Shown piece by piece: positions 34,935 to 44,653 of a stretch of DNA of 64,000 nucleotides (the stretch's first letter is position 1; each line of letters opens with the position of its first letter). The stretch comes from Candidatus Obscuribacterales bacterium. Its GTDB lineage: Bacteria; Cyanobacteriota; Vampirovibrionia; Obscuribacterales; Obscuribacteraceae. Location: the NCBI GenBank assembly GCA_021732085.1, contig JAKFVQ010000028.1:26783-90782 (forward strand), in the 5' to 3' direction. The position numbers and the translations under genes were made by a program. The notes beneath the pieces are model-generated. The model saw only the letters and a program-made list of their open reading frames with translations. It had not been told where the DNA came from and made no database searches.

Positions 34935-36464
34935 CTATTTAAGGCGAGCGAGAATCGATTTTCCGTCGACAGCAGAAACTAATTTGTTGTCTTTTAAATA
35001 GCTAGCCGCATCAGCACCTTTGGAATCGCGCGCAGATTTATTCGCGCCCGCATCCAAGAGATAGTTGATCATTGGTGCACCCGCAAAAGCACAGGCATAC
35101 ATTAATGGCGTTCGGCTGCCGACTGAATAGTTATAGAAACACGTATCGTTCGCCTTCGACGCCTCGTCGCTATCGGCAGCAGCCATGCCCTCGTTTACAT
35201 TAGCACCGGCTGCGAGCAAAACCTTCACAGTGTCCAAAGCGTTGTATTGAACAGCTTGAATCAAAACAGTCTTCCCGACCATATTTTTGTGATGCAGAGG
35301 CGCTCCGGCTTTCAACAAGCGCTCCACCACATCCGGACGCAGAACCGCGGAGAACAGCGGGGATTCGCCTCCAGACAAAGAATTTATCGGTGGTTCGCTA
35401 TCGGGGACTGCATGTGATTTGATCAGCTCATCAATGACCTCAATGTGAGCATGATTAAGAATTGCCAGACTGAGAGCTTGCGTAGCATCCTCTGCACTCA
35501 TCTCGATTCCAGCCATCGCAGACTTCATTTGGTCCAATGTCAATTTCTCTCTAGAAAAGCATTTATAGATTGGAGTGCCGATTTGCTCCTCCAAAGTGGA
35601 GCTTGAAAAAATGCTGAGATAAACAGACGCCATATGCCAAAGTGCTACATTCGCACACTTCTTCGCATCTTGCGCCGCTAATCCAAAGTCGTTGACATAA
35701 TAATTCGCAAGTTCGGTTTCTGCTGCTTGAAACGCATCTCTCCACTTCTGCAATTTCACTTTATTCCAGAGCTCTTGGTTGGACCAGTGCTCGAGAAACG
35801 CCAACTTTACTTGCATATCGGCAAGTATCATTCGCCTGTAATGGCTATAAACAATAGTCCCCGTGCAATTGCTATTCGGATCGCCCAGTATATCTTGATT
35901 CTGCTCATTGAACTTGTGAAGCAGAGGCAGCTTCGCGTCGAGACGTTTGTCATCGCAGGTGGTATCAAAAAATGAATCTCTGCGAGATCCCCAGCGCGGG
36001 CCAAACGCCGCAAATGCCTCTCGCGGATAATCTTTGAATAAGAAGCAAGGCGCGGCTGGCGCGCTCTCTGGTGACGCATCGCAAACCAAACGCAGATGTA
36101 GAAGCAGCTTAGCTAGATCATGGTATTGGAAATTCTTTTCCTCGCCTACTTCCTCAAGCGCAAATCCATCGCTGATTCCTGACGATGTCGCCGCTTTCTT
36201 CATGAGCGAATCAACCACGCCAGTGCGATTTGCAATCGGAAGCTTCTTAGTCATATAGATAAACGCTAGATAGGCGTACGCTGCCGGCTTATCAATTCCT
36301 TTCAGCAGCAATTCCGCTTTCTTAGGACTCGAATTGATCAAATTGACAGCTTCCTGAAGGCGCGAGTCCATTTTAATGTCAGCATAAGCAGCCACACACA
36401 CGTAATTGTTCGCCAGACAAAGCGAAAGCGTGAAAGCGCAAAACAATCGTGACAATGGGATCAC
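34935..36464 (-). CDS. exported ankyrin-repeat protein, 509 aa
   Basis: A signal peptide (SRLFCAFTLSLCLANNYVCVAAYA) precedes a ~330-residue unrecognised helical region containing several Cys. Then come three to four ankyrin repeats (ESPLFSAVLRPDVVERLLKAG, KTVLIQAVQYNALDTVKVLL and TPLMYACAFAGAPMINYLLD). Ankyrins mediate protein contacts; export suggests a periplasmic or surface role. Monocistronic. Confidence 0.85.
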   Translation of the reverse strand: MIPLSRLFCAFTLSLCLANNYVCVAAYADIKMDSRLQEAVNLINSSPKKAELLLKGIDKPAAYAYLAFIYMTKKLPIANRTGVVDSLMKKAATSSGISDGFALEEVGEEKNFQYHDLAKLLLHLRLVCDASPESAPAAPCFLFKDYPREAFAAFGPRWGSRRDSFFDTTCDDKRLDAKLPLLHKFNEQNQDILGDPNSNCTGTIVYSHYRRMILADMQVKLAFLEHWSNQELWNKVKLQKWRDAFQAAETELANYYVNDFGLAAQDAKKCANVALWHMASVYLSIFSSSTLEEQIGTPIYKCFSREKLTLDQMKSAMAGIEMSAEDATQALSLAILNHAHIEVIDELIKSHAVPDSEPPINSLSGGESPLFSAVLRPDVVERLLKAGAPLHHKNMVGKTVLIQAVQYNALDTVKVLLAAGANVNEGMAAADSDEASKANDTCFYNYSVGSRTPLMYACAFAGAPMINYLLDAGANKSARDSKGADAASYLKDNKLVSAVDGKSILARLK

Positions 36465-36679
36465 GGACTTCTCCTCATTTCATAATTTTCAATCTTCAAT
36501 TTCGAATTGGCAAATGCGAGCACATATGCGTTCAACTAGTAAAACATTTCCGTGAGAAAAAAGCGCAAAAATAATTCAGGGCACGAAATTAAAGTACGTC
36601 CCGAAAGGCTGAAAAACAAAGCGTCTTACCGTTGCTTGACAAAAGAGCGAAAGAGAATTAACAGCCCAGTCAATTCTGA

Positions 36680-37153
36680 TCAATGAGCATTCTCTTTATT
36701 GATAATATCCTTAATTTGGTTCCTGGCCGCCTCTCCATCAGCAATCTTCACTCCCTTATCATTGTAGATAATGAAAGCAGGAACCGAGTGGATGTTATAC
36801 CTCTTGGCTAGAGGCGAGTCCCAATCAATCCCCTGAGACCCAGGACGGTCAATGTAGTACGACCGAACCGCAATGTCAGGGCGAGTCATTGAAAGAGTTT
36901 CCAGCAGAGGTTTAAGTTGCTGGCAGGAGGAACAGTACTCACTGGTAAATTCAATTACCGTGTAGCGTCCAAACACCAGAGAGTTCTTTACGTCAACAGA
37001 CTCGCCCGTGTTGGTTTCATTTGCGATCTCATATCCTTTAGCTTTTACCGGCTTCACATTCAAGCGAGTCGAAATTGAGGCGCACGAAGTCAGCGCCAAA
37101 ACCAGCGCAAGAACGCCGAAACTTTTAGCAAACGAGATTCCAGAATGAGACAA
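36680..37153 (-). CDS. thioredoxin-fold lipoprotein
   Basis: 157 aa. A signal peptide with lipobox (LVLALTSC) suggests a lipid-anchored protein. The thioredoxin domain shows IEFTSEYCSSCQQLKPLLETL with the CxxC redox pair, a strand AVRSYYID and the cis-Pro loop SVPAFIIYNDKG. It would reduce or oxidise periplasmic disulfides. The start is a TTG placed immediately after the stop of the TPR gene upstream, with GGACGGAG ending just before it; the two genes are co-translated. Confidence 0.85.
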   Translation of the reverse strand: MSHSGISFAKSFGVLALVLALTSCASISTRLNVKPVKAKGYEIANETNTGESVDVKNSLVFGRYTVIEFTSEYCSSCQQLKPLLETLSMTRPDIAVRSYYIDRPGSQGIDWDSPLAKRYNIHSVPAFIIYNDKGVKIADGEAARNQIKDIINKENAH

Positions 37154-38278
37154 TTACTCCGTCCTTCCCATTGCCTTTAGCAATGACTGCAAGTTGTGTT
37201 TGGCATCAGCAAAATTAGGGCTTATCTTCAGCGCACTCTTATATTCGGCCTCTGCTAAATCTACCTTGCCCAATTTCGCGTAGGCGACACCAAGATTATT
37301 GTGTGCCTTCGCATTCTGCGGCGCATATTTAATGGCTGCCTGGTAATGACCCACCGACTGCTGGACCTGCCCCTGGCGCTGATAAAGAATTCCCAGATTG
37401 TAATGTGCATCAGCGTAAGCCGGATCAATCTTTAGAGCCTGCCTGTATTCCTCGAAAGCTTTCTGTACATTTCCCTGATTGAAGTACGTGATACCTAGCA
37501 TGGTGTGCGCCTGCGCGTATCCAAGATTCCGCTGAGCCTCCGGATGTTCCGGGTTTATCTTGAGCGCGCTTTGAAAAGCCGAAATCGATTCGGGAAATTT
37601 ACCGAGCGACTGGTAGGCTACACCCATATTGTTGTACGCCTCAACATAATTTGGATTGTAGAGAATAGCTTGTTGGTATTGCTCCACAGCCTTCTCGTTA
37701 TGCCCTTCTTGTTGATAAATGCGCCCGAGACAATATCTGGCATGGGAATGCTGCGGATCAATTTTCAGCACGCGCTCGAAACCATCAATCGCTCGATCTT
37801 TCTTCCCGAGGCGATCGAGCGTCAGCGCAAAATTGTATTGATACTCGGAGTTATGAGAATCGAGCTTGCACGCGTCATCGAGGAGCTTCTCAGCCTCTTT
37901 GTAGTTTCCCTGATCAAAATAAGCGACGCCCAAATTGTATTTTGCATCAGCTAAACGCGGATCATCATCAATCGCCTTCTTATACTCGGCAAATGCAAGG
38001 TCGATTTTCCTTTGCTTGTGGTAAATTTTTCCGAGCAAATTATGCGCTTTTGCAAATCGTGCGTTGCTGGTTAGAATCGTGGACATGTAGCTGGCCGCCT
38101 CGCCAACACGCCCCTGGTTGTAGAGCTGGAGTCCCTGTTCGTAAAGGCGCTCCGAATCATCCGCATGCGCTGGCGCCGCAAAAAATCCGGCAGATGCAAA
38201 AGCAAGAGAAAGCGCCGCAAAAGTCACTTTTGTAATCAACGAAGAATTCCGTCCCATTGTCCCCGTGAGCTTGTTCAC
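37154..38278 (-). CDS. exported TPR protein, 374 aa (O-GlcNAc-transferase-like repeats)
   Basis: A signal peptide (FAALSLAFASAGFFAAPAHA) and then about nine regular 34-residue TPRs from ERLYEQGLQLYNQGRVGEAA to FADAKHNLQSLL. They have consensus spacing (YNLGVAYFDQGNYKEAEKLL, YNNMGVAYQSLGKFPESI) like those of OGT/PilF-type proteins. No catalytic domain. The downstream gene is a thioredoxin-like lipoprotein, so the pair may act together in the envelope. Alternative start: the ATG of MGRNSS, seven codons later. Confidence 0.88.
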   Translation of the reverse strand: MNKLTGTMGRNSSLITKVTFAALSLAFASAGFFAAPAHADDSERLYEQGLQLYNQGRVGEAASYMSTILTSNARFAKAHNLLGKIYHKQRKIDLAFAEYKKAIDDDPRLADAKYNLGVAYFDQGNYKEAEKLLDDACKLDSHNSEYQYNFALTLDRLGKKDRAIDGFERVLKIDPQHSHARYCLGRIYQQEGHNEKAVEQYQQAILYNPNYVEAYNNMGVAYQSLGKFPESISAFQSALKINPEHPEAQRNLGYAQAHTMLGITYFNQGNVQKAFEEYRQALKIDPAYADAHYNLGILYQRQGQVQQSVGHYQAAIKYAPQNAKAHNNLGVAYAKLGKVDLAEAEYKSALKISPNFADAKHNLQSLLKAMGRTE

Positions 38279-38530
38279 AGATTACATGGACGCAAGCGCA
38301 AACAGGGCAAACGTCCTTATACAAATAGTACACGACTTGTAATAAATTCAAGAAAATCATTAAAATGCAAAGAGCAGAGTTAAAGCTCAGTCGAACGGGA
38401 AAGATCTGCTGTGTTGCGTATCCGCCCCGCCGGTAGCCGATGAGCCGTCAACACGTGATACAGCCCAGCCACCAAGCAGCGCCACATCGGCTGAGCCGAG
38501 TCGGAATCGCATTCCCCGAAGAGCTTATAG

Positions 38531-40318
38531 ATGCAATCAATGCGGACTTTAGACAAACGAATGAATAAACGATTTTTGCTTTCAACGCTCACCTTTAGCC
38601 TTGCGCTAGGAGCAACGGCAGTATCTGATAAAGCATATGCGAGGAGTTCGAAAAGCACCGCCCCAGCTCGAAGCACTTCAAAGGAAGACAGCGCCGCCTG
38701 CCGAGCCTGTGTTTCGCAAGCCGCCAGCCAATTCGCCGCAGACCAATTGGAAAAAGCAGCCGCAATATTGCGCGACTCATCGGCAAAATGCCCCAACAAT
38801 TCACAACTACATTTGATGCTGTCCACAATAATTGTCCGACTTGGTGCCAAAGGCGACGAAGCTTTGCGGGAAGCAGCGCTGGCTGTCGCGGCAGCGCCGG
38901 ATTCGCAGGCTGCTCACCTTCAATATGCAATCACATTGCAAACAGCTGAGAAGTACAGCCAGGCCGCGGGAGAGTTCGAGGCGGTCGCCAATCTCAATCC
39001 GGGCAGCTATGAAGCCTGGAGCGCGCTGGCAGATGTTTATAAACGGCTGCGCCAGGACGATGACGCAAAAAATGCGGCGATGAAAGCTGCAGCGCTGGAG
39101 CCTGGGACACAAGCGATTCGCTTGCAAGTTTTGCAAAATTTGAAACGTTCGGGAAAGCAAAGCGCCGCGAAGAAAGAGCTTAAGCGATTGCTGGCAGAAT
39201 CGGCAGGCGCGCCTGAGTTCGACCAGTCGCTAGCGACAGAGGCGCTGCAGCTCGGCTCTTACGATGAGGCATTAGAAGCTACGAGTCGTGTTTTGAAAGC
39301 CTATCCAAATTCGACGGGCGCGCTGAAGATACAAGCGATTTCGTATCTGTTGAAACACAACTACCCCGAGGCGGACTCGGCCACAGGCAAGCTTCTTGCG
39401 GACAAGCAAAAGGGTGGCGAAGCGCTGGCAATCCGGGCAATCAGCAGAATGCGGATGGGCAAAATGGCTGAGGCGGATAAAGACGTAGACACCGCACTTG
39501 CACAGGAACCGTCCTCGGGCTTGGTAATGCTGGCCGATGGGCTGCGCAAAATGTCCCAGGGCGATTTTGAAAATGCAACGGAGCAACTGCGCCTGGCTAG
39601 TGAAGCCGGCACCAAGGGCTCGGCGCTCGACAAAATACCGCAGAGCCTCGCCCATATAGCTCTTTCCCAGTTATTCCGCAAGCAAGGATTGATCATGGAG
39701 TCGGTGCAAGAAGCACATTCAGCCGGCACTGATCGCCGTTTTGAATGCGATGCCTGGGCGCTGGAATCGCGAGCATTGCTGGAAGATGCGTCACGGGCAG
39801 ATGGCTTGGCTAATGCCAGTAAGCTTGCGCAGACCGCGATGACGGCAGATCAAAGTAACACGGACGCTCTTCTTTCCCAGTCCCTGGTCGACTTGAAGAC
39901 AGGGCGTGTTGATGTGGCTATGAAATCCGCGCAGAAGGCGTCGCAGCTCAATCCGTCCAGCAGCGACGGCTTTCTGGTCCTAGCCAGAATATCGCTGGCG
40001 CAGGGTAACAAGGCTGAGTTTGAACAGATGATCGAAAAGGGGCTCGCCGTTGAGCCTAAGGATCCTGAGCTGCTCTCGGAAAAGGCGCGGCTTTTACTGT
40101 CGCAGAGCAAGGCGGGAGAAGCCGAATCGTTGCTGAAGATAGCGTTTGCACAAGTGATCCGAAAGCCGGACTTGACGTTCATGCTGGCGGAGGCTTGCGA
40201 GAAAAGCGGGAAACAAGAAGAGTCGCTGAAGTATTACAAGCAGAGTCTTTCGCAGGGGTTGACCGGAGATTCGTCGTCGCAAGCCAAGGCGGCAATTAGC
40301 CGGCTGGAATCTAAATAG
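38531..40318 (+). CDS. exported TPR protein, 595 aa
   Basis: A signal peptide lies near the start (KRFLLSTLTFSLALGATAV). The ATG of MNKRFLL at 38561 is an alternative with a poorer ribosome site. There are about fourteen TPR-like units, many Ala-rich, with ACRACVSQAA near the mature N-terminus giving a CxxC. It has higher Ala/Gln and GC than the neighbours. Divergent from the TPR gene at 37154, so the 250 bases between hold both promoters. Confidence 0.85.
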   Translation: MQSMRTLDKRMNKRFLLSTLTFSLALGATAVSDKAYARSSKSTAPARSTSKEDSAACRACVSQAASQFAADQLEKAAAILRDSSAKCPNNSQLHLMLSTIIVRLGAKGDEALREAALAVAAAPDSQAAHLQYAITLQTAEKYSQAAGEFEAVANLNPGSYEAWSALADVYKRLRQDDDAKNAAMKAAALEPGTQAIRLQVLQNLKRSGKQSAAKKELKRLLAESAGAPEFDQSLATEALQLGSYDEALEATSRVLKAYPNSTGALKIQAISYLLKHNYPEADSATGKLLADKQKGGEALAIRAISRMRMGKMAEADKDVDTALAQEPSSGLVMLADGLRKMSQGDFENATEQLRLASEAGTKGSALDKIPQSLAHIALSQLFRKQGLIMESVQEAHSAGTDRRFECDAWALESRALLEDASRADGLANASKLAQTAMTADQSNTDALLSQSLVDLKTGRVDVAMKSAQKASQLNPSSSDGFLVLARISLAQGNKAEFEQMIEKGLAVEPKDPELLSEKARLLLSQSKAGEAESLLKIAFAQVIRKPDLTFMLAEACEKSGKQEESLKYYKQSLSQGLTGDSSSQAKAAISRLESK

Positions 40319-40332
40319 CCTCAGGGACCGAT

Positions 40333-40632
40333 TCATCTGCTCGCGACGATCAGCTCGGAAGCATCGTATGCAGACAGAGCTCCGCATGCTGCGCAACGAC
40401 TTTTCCAGTGCCGGTGATGCGTAACTAACTCCATACTGCAGCCGATTATGACAGCAATCGGGTTAATGCCCTGGTCCTCGCTTAAGGCCAAACTGGCAGC
40501 ACTCTTCCGCCTATGATCAAGGTTCAGTAGCTCATTCGTCGGCCTTAGATAGTGGCCCGGAATTCCGATCATTGACATCCATCCAGATTGAGACTTGGGA
40601 AAACAGCCAAACCCAACCCATACAGGCTTCAA
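40333..40632 (-). CDS. small hypothetical protein, part of repeat copy R2
   Basis: 99 aa. The first ~40 residues (KPVWVGFGCFPKSQSGWMSM, IGIPGHYLRPTNELL) match the decayed copy at 1086-1306. A CAAC motif lies near the C-terminus (SRCAACGALSAYD). No family recognised. It could be a genuine gene whose second copy has decayed, or both copies may be relics of a small element. Confidence 0.4.
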   Translation of the reverse strand: MKPVWVGFGCFPKSQSGWMSMIGIPGHYLRPTNELLNLDHRRKSAASLALSEDQGINPIAVIIGCSMELVTHHRHWKSRCAACGALSAYDASELIVASR

Positions 40633-40715
40633 GGCGATTTAGGGTGCCCACAAAGAATCGTTAGCCTACCCCAAAATTGTCCGACTATCCGGGCCACCAG
40701 ATAAGGACGTCTACA
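40475..40715 (-). repeat. repeat copy R2, inverted relative to R1 (1086-1306)
   Basis: Runs of identity with R1 include ACCCCAAAATTGTCCGAC (40670-40684 region), CCGGGCCAC and ATCATTGACATCCA. Identity by eye is about 70-75%, highest in two blocks, one upstream of the 99-codon frame and one inside it. No terminal inverted repeats or target-site duplications were found. Confidence 0.55.
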
Positions 40716-40980
40716 CTGGCAGGATGCAAGGAAGCGCCCCTCGCACTGATAATTGGCTTCGCGTCGCCAGAGTCGATCTGAGCAAAATGATGCTTGTCCC
40801 TTCTGCAATGGTGGCTAACAGACGAGCGCACGTTGACCTCCGCCCAACCTACAAGCGGCACAAGTTACTTCCATCATTTTCGGCCTTATTTGATGGCCTA
40901 ATTACCTTCACCCATCTGCAGGAATGGATCGGCAGATGTGCACCGCTCCACTGCAAGCGGCTCAGCGATTCTGATTCTCG

Positions 40981-42000
40981 TTAATTGCGAATGCGTCCGG
41001 TGCCTGGTCCATAGTAGCCAGGATAAGGCTGAAAGCGTGGATTACTACTGGATTGCTCCTGTTGCGCCGAAGATGCGAAGTTCTGCAACCAGGCAATGCG
41101 CTCCTGCGAATTATTGAACTTCACCTCTGGATCTCCGCCAATGAACGCGGCGCCAGTCGGCAAGCGATTTCCGATTACCATATCTTGCTCTTGATCGGAG
41201 CGAAATCCGATGAAGTTAGTCCGGGAAGATAGCCTGCGAGCCCAATTAGCCGCATCGGGATCGCCGTTACTTGCTGCCACGTTATTCCAATAAATGGCGC
41301 GGTCACGGTTCTGCTCAACACCGATACCAAACTGATAAGCGCGCGCTAGTGCTGATTGTGCTTGAACATTGCCCAATCGAGCGCCCTTTTCATACCAATG
41401 TGCAGCGTCGTTCCAATTCTCAGGAACGCCCATTCCGTACTCATACATTTGCCCAAGATTCTTCATCGCCTGCGGCTCACCAAGCTGAGCAGCGTCATAG
41501 TAGTAGGCCGCAGCTTCTTCCCAATCTTGATCGACGCCGATACCTTTTTCGTACATATAGCCTAATTTGATTTGCGCCGTTGTGTCGCCGGCCCGGGCTG
41601 CATACTGCAAGTACGGCAACGCTTTTTCGGGACGCCCCTGATCGTAAAGCTGATTTCCTTGCTGGAGCGCCTTTGAGACCTCACGACTGTCAAACTGCTC
41701 TGGGCGACTGTTTCCGGGCTGCGGAATGTAGCCGGGTCCGACATCGCGCCCTGGCTGCGGCAGAAAACCAGGAATATACATGTTTGGAACTTCAATTTGC
41801 AGAGGCGCGGCGCCACCCATGGGCGTGTTGCGGTCGATCGCCCCATTGTTCCGTCCGGCATTTCCCCAGTTTCCCGGAGTTATTCTGTCCCAAGGGATAA
41901 GCGAATCAACAGCGTTGTTCTTCGCCGATGCCAACGTAACTTTTGCGTCCTCAGAATCAAATCTCTCAGCCATTGCCCACCATCTGCCGCCGGTTTTCAC
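40981..42000 (-). CDS. Sel1-repeat protein, 339 aa
   Basis: A Pro/Asn/Gly-rich N-terminal ~105 residues precedes three to four Sel1 repeats (AQIKLGYMYEKGIGVDQDWE, AMKNLGQMYEYGMGVPENWN and AQSALARAYQFGIGVEQNRD). A disordered Gln/Ser/Pro tail follows. There is no signal peptide, so it is probably cytoplasmic. An ATG nine codons in (MAERFDSED, 41973) is an alternative start. Sel1 proteins scaffold signalling complexes; the pseudokinase gene 245 bases upstream, divergently transcribed, is a possible partner. Confidence 0.85.
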   Translation of the reverse strand: MKTGGRWWAMAERFDSEDAKVTLASAKNNAVDSLIPWDRITPGNWGNAGRNNGAIDRNTPMGGAAPLQIEVPNMYIPGFLPQPGRDVGPGYIPQPGNSRPEQFDSREVSKALQQGNQLYDQGRPEKALPYLQYAARAGDTTAQIKLGYMYEKGIGVDQDWEEAAAYYYDAAQLGEPQAMKNLGQMYEYGMGVPENWNDAAHWYEKGARLGNVQAQSALARAYQFGIGVEQNRDRAIYWNNVAASNGDPDAANWARRLSSRTNFIGFRSDQEQDMVIGNRLPTGAAFIGGDPEVKFNNSQERIAWLQNFASSAQQEQSSSNPRFQPYPGYYGPGTGRIRN

Positions 42001-42245
42001 AGTTAAAACTGTGCAATCATTAGTGATCGGAACCGCGTCCTCTCATCTACCCTTCCCACCTGCTAATTTGACATGACTTAGATTATTCGAGAACCCGGTA
42101 TTTCCCACAGCCTACGCCCTGCTTCAAGACCAAAGCCTACAGCGCCCTATTGATTAGGGTCTGGCGCTCCAGAACGCTAGATAAAACTTGTGACTAAGGG
42201 CATAATTGAGTAATCGCCAGAAGGCGCCGTAGTTAAGCTGGAAAC

Positions 42246-44333
42246 ATGAGCGAAGAAACGTACTCCACAACCTTTGAAGAAATCATAGACTCGATGCCCG
42301 GGCGAATCCTGCCCAAGCGTTATCGCATCGACACCTTATTGTCACAAAGCGCGCACACCGCCATTTTTCGTACATTTTATGAGCCACTGGACCAGGTGGT
42401 CATTTTGCGCCTGTTCAAAGTCCGAACGCACGATGAGGATTACCAGTTCAAACGCTTCGTGCAAGAGGCAAAGCGGCTGACCGGTCTCAAGCATCCGAAC
42501 GTGACAAAGCTGATCGACCACGGAATTCTGGAAGAGGGTATCCCGTACATAGTTACAGAGAACATCACAGGACCGACCCTCGAGGAAGTACTCAACAGAA
42601 CTAACAGAATCGACCCCGACCAAATGGTCATTCTCTTCACTCAAATCGCCCGGGCGATTCAGTACGGACACGAACACGGTGTCCTGCACGAAAGTTTGAA
42701 GCCTAGCCGAGTTATCTTGTTTGATGATCCCGAAAGCGGCGACGTCGTTGTGAAGGTCAACGGACTCGGGTTTATGGCGTTGCATCTCAAGCTCGGTGTT
42801 TCGCTGAAGACTCCGGCTGAAAGACAAGACTTCATCGGCACCGGCGCTTACATGAGCCCCGAACAATGCCTCCAGGACAAACCTATGGACGGTCGTTCGG
42901 ACGTATATTCGCTTGGTTGCATGATGTACGAATCGCTTGGAGGACAGCCTCCCTTCATTGCAAATGATCCCAGAGAAGTTCTGACCATGCAGGTTCATAA
43001 GCAGGCTGTTCCGCTAAATGTCTTGCGATCGGAACTAGCAATTCCAAAGCGCTTAGTATCGGTCGTGGATAAATGTCTTGCAAAAGACCATACGCGCCGC
43101 TACCAATTTGTGCGCGACTTACAAACTGACTTGGAGCGAGACATCGATCCGTCGGAGCGCGAGCAACAGGTGCAAATTCCGGAAGGCATCAGCAAAGCGC
43201 AACAGCGAGTAAAAGAGAGCTTCGAACTGCCGGTCAAACAGTTGCTTTTCCTCTTCGGAGGGGTGCTTGGATTGGCTGCAATTGCATTTGTCGGGCTGAA
43301 CACGATCAACGTCGCCGGGCAATTTGCAGATATGGGAATCTGGCAGGCAAAGCTTGATTCCGGAACGAAAGCATTGCAGGAAGGGCGCATCGAGGATGCT
43401 GGGCGCGACCTGGAGCAAAGCGTGCGCGAAGCGAAAAAATTCAAAGCGCCGGATTCGCGCATGGCGATCAGCTTAAACCAAGAAGCGAACTATTTTCTAA
43501 GCATCGGAAAAACAACGCAAGCGACAAACGCTCTGAAAGAAGCGTTGACCATTGAGAGCGGATCAAAAACAGACGATGGTCCTGTTGCGGCAGACAGTTA
43601 CTTGTTTTTGGCTCGCGCACAAATGGCTACCGGCAAACTTGCTGATGCAGAAAAATCGGCGCTGAAGGCCGTCGAGCTTGCAGAAAAGAATTCGAAAGAT
43701 TCTAAGGATCCAATTTTCAACGCATATCTGCAACTGGCTAAGGTCTATGTTGCGCAGAAGAAAGTCGATCCGGCAAAGAAAGCCGTGGACCAGATGTCCG
43801 CCAATGCAGGTTCTGATGCGCGAAAGACTAGCGAAGTTACGCAAATGCTGGCGCTCATAGATTCAGCCGCTGGCAAGCATGACGGGGCTATGGCAAAGCT
43901 TCAGACGGTGCTGGGCGAGCGTCAGGAAAAGATTGGATTGGATGCATTGCCGGTTGTAGAAACGATGCAAGAGATGGGAAATGTTCTTGCCGCGGCAAAG
44001 AAGCACGACAAAGCCATAACGATTTTGAAAACAGCGTACGAAAACAAGAAAAAATACTACTCAGAAGAAACGCCTGCCATGGTCAATCTGAACATGCAAA
44101 TCGGTTCGCTGTACGAGCAGCTGGGCAAGAAGGATGATGCTGAAAAGCTTTACCGCCAAGCTCTGGAGGGAAGTGAAAAGATTTGGGGTGAACGCAATAA
44201 AGAGCGGCTCCCGTACATTGATTCATTCGCGAAATTCTTGAGAAAAACGGGACGCATCTCGGCGGCTGAAGTGTATGAACAAGAAGCCAGCGAGATCCGC
44301 GATCCCAGCAAGATTCCGAAGATTGCGCAATAG
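42246..44333 (+). CDS. Hanks-type pseudokinase with membrane segment and extracytoplasmic TPRs
   Basis: 695 aa. Residues ~26-300 have the protein-kinase fold: alpha-C Glu74, activation segment end GTGAYMSPEQC, DVYSLGCMMYE. Catalytic signatures are lost: no Gly-rich loop (LSQSAHTAIF), beta-3 reads VVILRLF without the Lys in register, HRDxKPxN reads HESLKPSR (148-155), and DFG reads GLG (173-175). A membrane helix (~330-352) is followed by four to five TPRs to the end. It likely senses or scaffolds rather than phosphorylates. GGAAAC lies just before the ATG. Confidence 0.85.
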   Translation: MSEETYSTTFEEIIDSMPGRILPKRYRIDTLLSQSAHTAIFRTFYEPLDQVVILRLFKVRTHDEDYQFKRFVQEAKRLTGLKHPNVTKLIDHGILEEGIPYIVTENITGPTLEEVLNRTNRIDPDQMVILFTQIARAIQYGHEHGVLHESLKPSRVILFDDPESGDVVVKVNGLGFMALHLKLGVSLKTPAERQDFIGTGAYMSPEQCLQDKPMDGRSDVYSLGCMMYESLGGQPPFIANDPREVLTMQVHKQAVPLNVLRSELAIPKRLVSVVDKCLAKDHTRRYQFVRDLQTDLERDIDPSEREQQVQIPEGISKAQQRVKESFELPVKQLLFLFGGVLGLAAIAFVGLNTINVAGQFADMGIWQAKLDSGTKALQEGRIEDAGRDLEQSVREAKKFKAPDSRMAISLNQEANYFLSIGKTTQATNALKEALTIESGSKTDDGPVAADSYLFLARAQMATGKLADAEKSALKAVELAEKNSKDSKDPIFNAYLQLAKVYVAQKKVDPAKKAVDQMSANAGSDARKTSEVTQMLALIDSAAGKHDGAMAKLQTVLGERQEKIGLDALPVVETMQEMGNVLAAAKKHDKAITILKTAYENKKKYYSEETPAMVNLNMQIGSLYEQLGKKDDAEKLYRQALEGSEKIWGERNKERLPYIDSFAKFLRKTGRISAAEVYEQEASEIRDPSKIPKIAQ

Positions 44334-44653
44334 CCATTGTTCGTACAGCTGGACCGACTAAGAGCGAACGGAAAGTGTAAAAGAAGTGGTTTGAATGTGG
44401 TGCGCTCCGGACTCCGGATTAGAGGCCAACGTGGTTGGCAGGCAGCACGAAACCGCCGATTCCTAATCCGGCGCGTAGCTTTCCGAGCTCAGCTTCAAAC
44501 TTTCATCCGGAAAAAGCCGGCCAACCACGTTGGCCTCAGGCAGAAGAATCTCGACGGGACGTGCCGCAAAACGCTCAAGCCCTCTTCCTCAGAAGCGAAT
44601 TTGAAAGCGACCGCGATACGCCATCTTTGCGGAACTAGTAGTAAAACCAAATA
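44334..44653. other. intergenic region carrying an inverted-repeat element
   Basis: A 320-base gap between convergent genes. It contains the 18-bp inverted repeat described separately (44422-44537). A 124-codon frame across it is disrupted by the repeats and has shadow-like composition. Confidence 0.5.
44413..44537. repeat. MITE-like element with perfect 18-bp inverted repeats
   Basis: GAGGCCAACGTGGTTGGC (44422-44439) and GCCAACCACGTTGGCCTC (44520-44537) are perfect inverted repeats, 80 bases apart. A second nested pair is CCGGATTAG (44413-44421) and CTAATCCGG (44463-44471). Variants of the first motif lie at 34739 and 34833. There is no coding capacity. Confidence 0.55.
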
